Below are positions 42,539 to 51,593 of a DNA stretch of 64,000 nt, piece by piece (the first letter of the stretch is position 1; each line of letters begins with the position of its first letter). The stretch is taken from NCBI GenBank assembly GCA_026168455.1, contig CM047431.1, positions 22,137,365 to 22,201,364 of the forward strand. The letters run 5' to 3'. The stretch is from Theocolax elegans. Lineage: Eukaryota > Arthropoda > Insecta > Hymenoptera > Cerocephalidae. The notes beneath the pieces were generated by a model that ran no database searches, had not been told where the DNA came from, and saw nothing but the letters and a program-made list of their open reading frames with translations. The position numbers and the translations under genes are program-made.

Positions 42539-44751
42539 TTGTTGGTTGGCGGTGTATCTGACACTCGGTCTTCTTTCCGAGTAGCGCAGGTGAATGCTAA
42601 TTCTTTATTGAATCATCTTGCTGAGTTGGAATCTTTGCTTGCTTTGGAAAACATAGACATTCTTTCTATTTCTGAGTCATGGTGCACTCCTAACCGTCCA
42701 AATTCGACCTATAGTTTGCAAAATTATTCATTGGTGCGTAATGATCGTGGATTGGCCTCTGTCACTGGTAAACGGGATTTTATACAAGGAGGTGGGGTGG
42801 CTTGTTATATTAAAAAAGGTATCACCTTCCGTATTTTAGAATCTCCACAAATTGACAATTTGAATGACACTGAGTATTTGCTACTGGAGTTGTTATTTGA
42901 TTGCAGTAAAATATTGTTGGCGTCAGTTTATCGCAGACCTAAGGGCCATGTTCTGTCAAATTTTTTCAGAATTCTTCAGGACTATTCACATTTGTATAGT
43001 AATATTATTATTGCTGGAGACCTAAATTCGAATTTATTACTCGCAGATTATTACAGTTCACATTTGCTAGATTTAATTAGAGAATATTCTTTATTCTTAG
43101 TACCATTCAGGGCTACCCACCATTGTGATGGTTCTGATACATGGCTTGATGTCATCATTGTTGATTCTGAGTCAAAAGTTAAATCAGTTAAGCAATCATC
43201 CACTCCTTTTATCTACGGTCATGACTATATTATTATTGATTATTGTTTACCTACTATGCTAGTGAAGCCGAACACTCGTATTATCCGTGATTTTAGGAAC
43301 TTTAATCCTGTTGAATTTTCGAGAGCGATTACAGTTGATCTTGCTACCATTCAGGAACTACCACATGATTTTGTGAATGTGGATTATTTACTGAACTCCA
43401 TTCATAGTTCCCTTACAACAAATCTTGACATCCATGCACCCTTTGTTTCACGTGTCGTTCGCCCACGTCCAGCTCCATGGATGTCTGAAGCTCTTTTAGC
43501 TATGCGTAAGGAGCGTAACAGGTTATATAAAGTGGCTAAGCGCCGTAGTGATAGTAATATGTTGATTGAATACAAGAGGCTTCGTAAAATTTTAAAATAC
43601 AAAATTAAACAGGCGAAGGATTCGTATTTTGAGCGGATGTTGCAGGATAGTTCGAGTGATTCGGATTGCTGGCGTCTTTTGAGAAGGTTAGGCATTGTCG
43701 GTGATTCTTTGAACTCCCCGCTTAAATTTTTTTCGATTGACGACCTTTCTCAACATTATGTGTCGGTCACTAGACGTCATCCACAATGTAGTTTACACCA
43801 GTTGGTTGAGATTCTAGATAGTATTCCGGAGTCTGTTTATCCATCTTTTGCGTTTCGACCTGTTTCGTATGATCAAGTGGCTGAGGCCTTTATGATCTGC
43901 CTTCCCAAGGCCAAGAGCCGTAGCTTGGATGGTTTATCATTGTATTATTTTAAGGAGGTTTTACACGCCATTGTGCAAATTTTTATTGATTTATACAACT
44001 TATCTTTACAGACTAAGCTATACCCTACTATTGTGGAAAAGAGCCCTAATTGTGCCATTGAGTAAAGTTTCTAGGCCGCTGTCACCGTCGGATACTAGAC
44101 CAATCGCGAATCTTGCGCATTTTGCTAAGGTTTTCGACCGTTTGATTACTCATCAAATAGTAGAGCATTTGGAGAGTAATAATATTTTATCACCTTTTCA
44201 GTCTGGGTTCCGATCTTCATTTAGTACACAGACTGCGTTGATCAAGATCACTGATGATATTCGCTTTGCTATTGATCGGGGTATGGTGACTCTTTTATTG
44301 CTCTTCGATTTTAAAAAAGCTTTCGATACAATAAGTCATACGGAGCTTCTGAAAACCCTCAAATCTTTGAATTTCGACAATGACGTTATAGAGTGGTTTT
44401 ATTCTTATTTAAGTGATCGATCTCAGGCAATTGTGGATGAAGATGGTGTTCCCTCGTACTTCCTTGGGACGTCTGCTGGTGTTCCTCAGGGATCAACCCC
44501 AGGTCCTATTATTTTTTTGATTTTTATTAATTCTATCCTGAATCGTCTGGTTTTTTCTAAGGGAATGTTGTTTGCCGACGATTTGCAGTTGTATATGCAT
44601 TGTCGGCCTAATGATTGCAATCTGTGTATGGAAAGAATGGCGGCTGATGCTTGCTTGGTGACTAAGTGGGCACAAGAGCATGGTCTGGACTTGAATTTTG
44701 GTAAGACGAAGGCAATTTTAATTGGCTCGGTACAACAGCTGAGATTTGTAA
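42539..44751 (+). pseudogene. LINE ORF2, endonuclease and RT, left part
   Basis: Frame 42539-44065 holds the endonuclease (VAQVNANSLLNHLAELE, ISESWC, AGDLNSN). It ends with GHDYIIIDYC where most families have SDH. One extra base near 44031 shifts the RT into frame 43929-44751: LIVPLSKVSRPLSPSDTRPI, LFDFKKAFDTISH, GVPQGSTPGP and FADDLQLY (catalytic Asp pair). The protein is then cut by Gypsy C at 44751. No ATG opens ORF2 near 42539, so translation may rely on re-initiation after ORF1 or on a start further in. Confidence 0.8.
44748..44751. repeat. GTAA target duplication of Gypsy C, left
   Basis: GTAA precedes the left LTR here and follows the right LTR at 56422-56425. This exact 4-bp duplication is typical of Gypsy integration. 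Confidence 0.9.
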
Positions 44752-46356
44752 TGTCACGCTGCACTGGGGATTAGGGTGCAGGTGATCGGGGATAATAAAA
44801 ATAAGGAATATATAAATTAACTTAATTTATTATCCGATGCGATTCTATAAATATCTGCTTACGAAGTAATTATCACGGGTGCCAGTCTCGTCCGTTACGC
44901 GGGCTCAAGCTCGGCTGCGATCGGCTCAGGGGGGGGCGAATGTATGAAGGCGAAATGCGGCTCACTGCTAATTGCACGGGTGAAAATTATAATTTAACTA
45001 ACTCCGAATCGTTAGCTGAATCGGTGATACTCGTCCGCAACGAGTTTAATGTCGACCGACGGCGCGGCTGCGATACGCGATCGCGGGTCGAAAGCTGCTC
45101 GAAATAAAGAAAAGGGGGGAGAAGGGGGAAACGCGGTAACTCGCACACACACAGTACGGAAGCACGGGAATTGCACAAAACGGAATAAAGGAGGCACAAG
45201 AGTATTCACCAACCTTTGCTGCGATGCTGCTCTCGTTTAACTTCGCTAAATAAATTTGCGCACTCGCTACACACACTGTGGTTCGCACACTTGATCGGAC
45301 GTCGTGGCGCTACGGCGATCGGAAGAGCTCTGCTCTCCTCGGCGTGGTCGACGCATTGCCCGTGTGCGCGCATGCGTCGCGACGGCCCACTTGCGGTGCG
45401 TACGCGGCCTTACTCGAGTGCGGCTTGAGTAACATGGCCGCCGCATCGTCTCGAAGTGTACACCTCGTCCGCTCCCGCAACAACAATGGTGCCGTTGACG
45501 ACGACGTAAGCTGCTTGCCAGGTAATTATAAATTCGTTCCTTATTGTTCGCTCGTCGGCTAATAATCTCGGTGGCTACAGGGCTGCGGGAGGTGTATATC
45601 CACGGCACGTCGATACGAGCTCATGCGTCGCCGCGCCGATATCTCTTTCTCTCTCGCTCTTCTTGAGGCGCACGGCTTGACAGGTGCAACGGCGGGCTCG
45701 GCTGCTTGGACGGACACACGGCAATATCCAGGTAAATATCCACTTGGAGGACGGCTTGCTGCTTTATTATTAATCTGTGTGTGTGTGTGAGCACTTATAA
45801 TGCTCACCTAACCTCTTCACAAGTCCTCTCCTATACACACTTATTTAAGTAAGTGTGTGCTCCCATCTGCTCCCTTATAGTGAACATTACTACATTAGCT
45901 GGTGCTTACAGGTTTCCTGGATAATTGCTGGCCAACGGACTTCCTGGATTTATTATCTTATTCTTCTGGCTCAGGCTTCCTTGGCTTGCTGGTACGCTGT
46001 TACTGAACTGAGGATTTTGGGGCTCGCTGTCAACACCTCAGCATGCTGCTTCACTTGGCTGGCTCTTCGTCAAGGCTTATGTTTAGTTTACTTCAAGAGT
46101 ACTCTATATTGCTGTGAACTCCTTCTGTGTCCTGCTCGGCTGCTCCCCTGTGTACGCTTGTTAGTGGGCTCGGTGAATTGTTATAGTGTTAAGGAGCTCG
46201 GCTATTGGGAGGGTATTGTACTTTTATTACAGACTCTTAGGGAAATTAGGGAAATATAGGTTCGGTTAGGCTTGTATATGTGTGTGTGCTCGTACAGGGA
46301 AGGTAAGATATAGCTATTTGTCGCTTTAAATGACATGCATTATTTGCATTGTCACA
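44752..46356 (-). repeat. Gypsy C 3' LTR (1605 bp)
   Basis: Starts TGTCACGCTGCAC and ends GCATTGTCACA. Same length as the other LTR; differences seen at about 44958, 45567, 45574 and 46276. The left end forms a hairpin with loop TGGGGATTAGG. The ORF at 45855-46259 and others inside are incidental. Confidence 0.97.
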
Positions 46357-46370
46357 CTCCCCCCCACCAA
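46357..46370 (-). other. Polypurine tract of Gypsy C
   Basis: On the minus strand GGTGGGGGGGAG abuts the 3' LTR; primer site for plus-strand synthesis. Confidence 0.85.
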
Positions 46371-47097
46371 ACTGTAGTTACGCGGAGACGTAACTACTAC
46401 AACAAAAAAAAATTTATAAAACCATTGAATAAATGGATTTCGCGTTCTGTGTATGTTGGTGGGGTAAGTATGCTATCTAATAAATATAAATAATTAATAA
46501 ACGCTCGATAAATTGCTCGTGCTATTTATCTCGAGGTGTAAGTGTTTAATCTCGCTGATTACTGCTTGGCTGGACATGACTGTGTTATGTGCGCGCTGAG
46601 TGTGTATATTCCCTATTTTCTTATATGTTATAGAATTTATTACGAGTAACGACGACTGGCATACCCTTTACAATTATTTTCACTCGCTTGAGAACTCTTC
46701 CCGCGAACGCGGATCTCTCATTCTTGCACACTTACATGTTGCTCGCATACTCATACATAATAATATATAAAATATAAATTATGAGAATAATCAATAATAA
46801 AAATAATAATAATTATTAATAGATTAGTGCATACCTTTGCCTCGTTTATTTGCTGCTTGCGTAATTTTTCTGCTGCTTATTATTTTGTTAATTCATTAAA
46901 ACCGTTAAAGAATGTAAGAATAATCAAAATAAGAACTCGCTTTCAATTTGCATATATCATCGTTAAAATAAAACTTATTGCTTGCTACTAGGAGGAAAGG
47001 GGGAAAGAAAAAAAAAGAAAAATTTCTTGATTTTATCATTTATTATATTTATCCTTTATAGCTGGAGACAAAAAAGAAGAGAAAAAAAAACATTGGC
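46371..47097 (-). other. Gypsy C 3' untranslated internal region
   Basis: AT-rich DNA between ORF3 and the polypurine tract, with no ORF or known motif. It corresponds in position to 23425-24112 of Gypsy B. Confidence 0.7.
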
Positions 47098-48042
47098 TTA
47101 GTGCCGTTTGGCCAGGTAGGCCTTATATGCCTCTTTGCAGCGTGGGCAGCTGCTGGTGGAGACTCCGGGGATCCCACAATTCTTGCAGAATTGGGCTCTG
47201 GGTGAGGTGCATTGCCGCCAGCTGTGCCTTTCCCCACCACAATTCCAGCAGAATGGTCTGCATTCTGCTGGCGGTGGTCGGGGAATATATTGCTCGGCTC
47301 CGCTCGCTGCTGCTGGCTCTTCGGCTCGGGGGTATGGTGGCTCGATTACTAGGTCGAGGAGGGAGGGAATGGTTTCGGCTATGCTGGGTTGGCTCTGGGA
47401 AGGGTGGAGGGTGTTGGGGAAGGGATTCTGAGTCCTCTGGGACATTAGGGGTGGTGGCTGGGTGGAAGCTCGAGGGGCGGGAAAGGATGCTGATGCGGTG
47501 GGGAAATTTGAGGAACGGATGGTGGCTAGGTCGGGAATGATGGGTTGTTGGCGGGGAATTTCGACTGGGATGTGGATGTAGGTATAAAGTTGGGTTTGGG
47601 GATCAAATACGGGACGGGTAATGATGGGTTGGGGTGGGAAGGATGGGCTGAATGTAGGAGGGCTGGGGGTAATGGGAGGGCTTGGGGTGGTTGGAAGGGT
47701 TTGGCTCGCTGGCTCGTTTGTGCTGGCTCCTCGGTGGCTGCTCGTGCTTTCCATGGGGGCTGCGTGCTCGTGGGAGGAAGCACCTTGTTCTCTTGCTTGT
47801 GCAAGTGTTTCGCACAGGTGGCGTCCTCCACGCATACAACCCCTTGTCCCTGGGCAAGGTCTTTGACTTTGGGGCGATTGGCTCTGCTGTCTTTCCCTTG
47901 GCCTGGGAGAGATTGGGCTGGGCGTTCTGCCGAGATTTAACCTGGGCAGAACTTCGTCCAGATCCTCAATACGCTTCTGGACGAAGCGCCCACGTCCTCG
48001 GCCTCTCTTAAGGGCTGAGGCTGCTTGGCCTGTTCTTTCCAT
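47098..48042 (-). CDS. Gypsy C ORF3, proline-rich zinc-knuckle protein
   Basis: An intact 314-codon frame starting 90 nt after the pol stop on the same strand. The N-terminus is basic (ALKRGRGRGRFVQKR), the middle is rich in Pro, Ser and Gln, and the C-terminus has a CCHC knuckle (CWNCGGERHSWRQC) followed by CKNCG and CPRCKEAY, that is C-x2-C pairs. It stands where env would be, but no signal peptide, membrane anchor or furin-like site is visible. Related ORFs occur in Gypsy B (frameshifted) and, more loosely, Gypsy A. Its conservation as an open frame suggests an accessory nucleic-acid-binding protein. It is probably translated from a spliced or internal mRNA, which I cannot show. Confidence 0.8.
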   Translation of the reverse strand: MERTGQAASALKRGRGRGRFVQKRIEDLDEVLPRLNLGRTPSPISPRPRERQQSQSPQSQRPCPGTRGCMRGGRHLCETLAQAREQGASSHEHAAPMESTSSHRGASTNEPASQTLPTTPSPPITPSPPTFSPSFPPQPIITRPVFDPQTQLYTYIHIPVEIPRQQPIIPDLATIRSSNFPTASASFPAPRASTQPPPLMSQRTQNPFPNTLHPSQSQPSIAETIPSLLDLVIEPPYPRAEEPAAASGAEQYIPRPPPAECRPFCWNCGGERHSWRQCTSPRAQFCKNCGIPGVSTSSCPRCKEAYKAYLAKRH

Positions 48043-48131
48043 CTACAAATTATATGGTGGCTCAGTACTTGGCTTAAATGTGCTATTTCCCTATTGAGAT
48101 TCGCCATGTTGCTTATTTATAAATAAACTAG

Positions 48132-50948
48132 TTATTTACGCGGTCTAAGTTGCATTCGCTGGGGGCTATTTTGCGGTATTGGTGTGATGGGCTTCTTCCT
48201 GGGGCGACCTCTTTTAGCTATAGGGGCATCGGGATTTGGCTTAGTTTGGGTTTTCGGGTTTACTGGCTGTTGGGGAATGGGAGTTCTACTTTGAATAGGA
48301 ACTGGGATTTTCCGGGGAGGAATATGGAGCTTTAAATCTGTTATATGTACTTTAATTTGCCGCTTGCTTTGCAAATCCTCTATTAGGTATACCGTCGGGG
48401 AAAATACTTGTATTACTTTTGCTGGACCAATAAATTTAGGGGCTTGTTTTGCTGCTATGTAATTTTCGGCTGAGGATAAAATGCGGTTACGGTATCTAAC
48501 TAAGTTGCCTATTTGGTATTGTACATCCCTTCTACCTTTGTTATAATACCTCGCTTGCTTTGCTGTTGCTAGATCTATGTGTCTTTTAACAAGGTCATAA
48601 ATTTTAGGTAATCTGTGAACGCGCTCTACCCATTGCTCTGTGTCTGGGGCTGGAATTTCACTTGGCTTTTCTATATGCTTCCTTATAAGGGCTACGGGAC
48701 GGGGATTTCTGCCTAAGTTTAAAAATGCTGGGCTATATTTTGTAGAGGAGTGTATAACTGTATTCAGCGCGAAATTGAACTCTCCGAGATGTCTATCCCA
48801 ATCTCGGTGGTCATCTGTTAAATAACTATTTATCATCGGCTTTATATTTCTATTAACTCGCTCTACTGGGTTGGCTTGGGCAAAATATGGCGGAATGGTG
48901 GTTTGCACTATACCGTATTGTGTTAGTTTTTCCGTTACCATTCTATTGGCGAACTCGGTCCCATTATCTGTGACAAGGTATTTGGGACAGCCCCATCTAT
49001 TGATGATGAGTTCGTCAAATGCCTGTAGCACGCTCTTTGCATCGGCTCGTCTAAGAGGCTTCATCTCAATGTATCGAGTGAACAAATCCTCGAATACAAT
49101 GATGTATTTAAACCCTTGTTTTGATGGTGGTTTAGGTCCCATTATGTCGGCTGCTACGACTGTCCATGGCTCTGTTATATTTCTCCCTTCCATTAATCCT
49201 GGAGGTGCTTGCTGGCTACTTTTATGAGCTTGGCATTCTTGGCATGTCTTGACGTAATTGCATGTATCGAAATATATGCCTGGCCAATAATAGTAAGTGG
49301 CTAGTCTAGCGTAAGTTTTATCGATGCCAAGATGGCCTGCTTGCGGCATATAATGGGCTTCATATAGGGCTTTTTCGCGGTCGGCTTCTGGTAGAACTAC
49401 TTTCCATGCATCCAAGTCGGGCATAAAGGAATCTACAAGGGAATTGGGACGATGGGCGTATAATACATTATTGGCTATTCTAAGATCGGGGTATTTGTTG
49501 GGAAATTTGGCTACGGCTCTTAGTTTCTCTTGGTACCATGGATTATTGGTGTTTACCTTTAAGGCTGCTGCTATGGCTTCTGCTTCTTCGAAAGCTCTGG
49601 ACAGTGCGTCTGGGACTTTGTGCATAGCTCCTTTTCGATGCACGAACTTGATGTTATAGTTCTGCAATATAGTATTCCAGCGAGCTAACCTTCCAGCTGG
49701 ATCTTTTAGCTTGTTCAGCCAAAGGAGACTGTGGTGATCCGTAATAACGGTAAACTGTTCACCTTGCAAGTATCCTTTAAGCCTTTCTACAGACCAGAGA
49801 ACAGCCAAACACTCTTTCTCTGTAACTGTATAATTCCGCTCGGCTTTGCTTAGCGTTCTACTTACGTAGTAGATTGGGTGTTCTTCGCCATTGATCTCCT
49901 GCGTTAGAACACCTGCTATGGCGAAATCGCTGGCATCTGTTTGGAGGGTAAAGGGATGGGAAAAATCGGGACGGGCTAAGACTGGGGCTTGGGTTAAGGC
50001 TAATTTAATTTTTTCAAATGCTTCCTGCTGCTCCTGGTGCCACTGCCATCGTACATCTTTCCTCATTAAATAATTTAATGGCGTACGGTATTTTGCTAAA
50101 TCCTTTATAAATCTAGAGTACCAACCCACTAAGCCGTTGAAACGTCTTAACTGTTTCAAATTTGTTGGTGCTGGGTACTCCAGTATTGGCTTAACCTTAT
50201 CCTGGTTTGTTTGTAAACCGGACTCATTAATTTTGTATCCGAGATAAGTGACCTCTGGACAGCAAAATTCGGATTTTTCGCGGTTAATTTGCAAGTTGGC
50301 TTTGTTTAGGGCTATAAGGACTATCTTTAACCATTTCATATGCTCTTCAAATGTTTTTGCCGTGATGATGATATCATCTAAGTAGGCAAAAACGTGTGGC
50401 TCCCATTCCGGTTTGATCAACTTATCCATCAGCTGCTGAAACATGGCTGGTGCGTTGGTCAAGCCGTAGGGTACACGCTTAAATTGAAATAGTCCTTTAC
50501 CAGGTAGGGCAAATGCTGTTATTTCACGGCTCTCGGGGGCTAGGGGAACTTGATGGTAGGCTTGTGACAAATCCAGCTTGCTAATAAATCGGCTTTCCCG
50601 CAATTGGTCCAAAATATCGTCCATATTGCGCATTGGGTATGCTAATTTCTTTGTCACTTCATTTACTAACCTGTAATCAATACAAAAGCGGTATTTGCCA
50701 TTTGCTTTTGGTACGATTACCGGATAGCTGCACCATGGGCTTTGCGAGGGCTCTATAATGTCTTCTCTTAGCATTCGATCTATTTCTTCATAGCCTGCTT
50801 GAAGCATTTTTGGCGAATATTTGCGGCGTGGCTGTCTGATTGGCTCTGCTCCTTGCACATCTAGCTTGAGGCTCGTTAGGTTAGTGACTCCTAAGGTTTG
50901 GGGTGTTTGGGGAATTAATTCATCTAGTAAGCGATGCATTTGCTCCAT
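48132..50948 (-). CDS. pol: Gypsy C pol: RT, RNase H, integrase
   Basis: 938 codons counted from the first Met after an amber stop; upstream codons back to 51056 are in the same frame. RT: KLDLSQAY (D126), YLDD (189-192). RNase H: TDAS (D338), KEC (E379), ITDH (D404). Integrase: H532/H539 and C569/C572 zinc site, then D601 (VAADIMGP), D661 (VTDNGTEF), E696 (NPVERVN). A GPY/F-like module (PKFIGPAKVI) is followed by a basic tail with AKRGRPRKK, an AT-hook-like motif at 48192-48209. All catalytic residues are present. The only visible defect is the amber at 51059-51057, between protease and RT. Confidence 0.92.
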   Translation of the reverse strand: MEQMHRLLDELIPQTPQTLGVTNLTSLKLDVQGAEPIRQPRRKYSPKMLQAGYEEIDRMLREDIIEPSQSPWCSYPVIVPKANGKYRFCIDYRLVNEVTKKLAYPMRNMDDILDQLRESRFISKLDLSQAYHQVPLAPESREITAFALPGKGLFQFKRVPYGLTNAPAMFQQLMDKLIKPEWEPHVFAYLDDIIITAKTFEEHMKWLKIVLIALNKANLQINREKSEFCCPEVTYLGYKINESGLQTNQDKVKPILEYPAPTNLKQLRRFNGLVGWYSRFIKDLAKYRTPLNYLMRKDVRWQWHQEQQEAFEKIKLALTQAPVLARPDFSHPFTLQTDASDFAIAGVLTQEINGEEHPIYYVSRTLSKAERNYTVTEKECLAVLWSVERLKGYLQGEQFTVITDHHSLLWLNKLKDPAGRLARWNTILQNYNIKFVHRKGAMHKVPDALSRAFEEAEAIAAALKVNTNNPWYQEKLRAVAKFPNKYPDLRIANNVLYAHRPNSLVDSFMPDLDAWKVVLPEADREKALYEAHYMPQAGHLGIDKTYARLATYYYWPGIYFDTCNYVKTCQECQAHKSSQQAPPGLMEGRNITEPWTVVAADIMGPKPPSKQGFKYIIVFEDLFTRYIEMKPLRRADAKSVLQAFDELIINRWGCPKYLVTDNGTEFANRMVTEKLTQYGIVQTTIPPYFAQANPVERVNRNIKPMINSYLTDDHRDWDRHLGEFNFALNTVIHSSTKYSPAFLNLGRNPRPVALIRKHIEKPSEIPAPDTEQWVERVHRLPKIYDLVKRHIDLATAKQARYYNKGRRDVQYQIGNLVRYRNRILSSAENYIAAKQAPKFIGPAKVIQVFSPTVYLIEDLQSKRQIKVHITDLKLHIPPRKIPVPIQSRTPIPQQPVNPKTQTKPNPDAPIAKRGRPRKKPITPIPQNSPQRMQLRPRK

Positions 50949-51056
50949 TTGCTCTGGGCTGGCTTGCTTTAATCCTCCTATACTCGCTACGGCTGGTATG
51001 CAACTAGGATCGTTACCTTCTGGATAGAATTGGTGTATGATACCTTTGCTTGTCCA

Positions 51057-51593
51057 CTAGGTATCATTTTCATAGTTAATACTCATATTAACTTTACGCT
51101 TAAAGTCAATTCCAAGTATGCAGTCATAGTGGAGTCCATCTGCTACTTGAAATGGCATAACAACTTCGTCTCCATCGATTCTTATTGTGATGTCGACCAA
51201 GCCTTGGACAGGTATAACTGTACCATCTGCTACCTTGACTCCTGGGCATTGGGACGGTCTTAGCTTGTGTTGTAGCAGCTCGCTCATATTGCCTCCTAGG
51301 AACGATCTTGTTGCTCCATCGTCTAGGAGTGCAATCACCTTGTGGCCGTTTATTTCTAAGTTGAAATAATGCCTTGGGTCAATATTGGGGACGTGTTGGA
51401 TTAGGGATTCGCTCGTTGCTAACTTATATGGCTCAGACCCTTTGGGGGCTTGGGGCGAGGAAATACGGGTCTTTATCCCCTCTGGTTGTAGTTTCCCGAC
51501 GTCTGGCGTGGGTTGCATCTTGTACATTGCTTGATGAATACGCCTGGCGTACCACACCCATGACAGCGTCGGTTGGGGCATTCCGCTGCCCAA
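51057..51593 (-). CDS. pol: Gypsy C pol N-terminus: aspartic protease
   Basis: The protease part of pol, in the -1 frame relative to gag and overlapping gag by about 120 nt. The physical start is set by frameshifting at GGGAAAC (51497-51491), so the codons before it are not translated in this frame. The active-site segment reads VIALLDDGATRSF, with Asp-Asp-Gly where Asp-Thr/Ser-Gly is usual. The flap and second-half motifs (DCILGIDF) are present. The frame ends at TAG 51059-51057, where Gypsy B has a Trp (DTWWTP against DT-stop-WT), so a single G-to-A change (TGG to TAG) cut pol here. Confidence 0.85.
   Translation of the reverse strand: MGSGMPQPTLSWVWYARRIHQAMYKMQPTPDVGKLQPEGIKTRISSPQAPKGSEPYKLATSESLIQHVPNIDPRHYFNLEINGHKVIALLDDGATRSFLGGNMSELLQHKLRPSQCPGVKVADGTVIPVQGLVDITIRIDGDEVVMPFQVADGLHYDCILGIDFKRKVNMSINYENDT
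51430..51497 (-). promoter_or_regulatory. Gag-Pol -1 ribosomal frameshift signal
   Basis: In the gag frame the codons read TCG GGA AAC, giving the heptamer G-GGA-AAC at 51497-51491, the consensus X-XXY-YYZ form. Slipping back one base yields G-K-L-Q-P-E-G and joins exactly to the pol frame. Downstream the words AGAGGGG, AGACCC, CTCGCCCC and GGGTCT occur in that order, so AGACCC/GGGTCT and GGGG/CCCC could form an H-type pseudoknot starting 8-10 nt after the heptamer. The heptamer is certain; the pseudoknot is inferred. Confidence 0.8.

Noticed and set aside
45855..46259. 134-codon ORF, also at 55920-56324
   Set aside because: Lies wholly in the Gypsy C LTR, with LTR-like composition and no known motif; its identity in both LTRs follows from the recent insertion.
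47098..48042. Env gene in Gypsy C
   Set aside because: The ORF has zinc knuckles and no signal peptide, membrane anchor or fusion-like segment.
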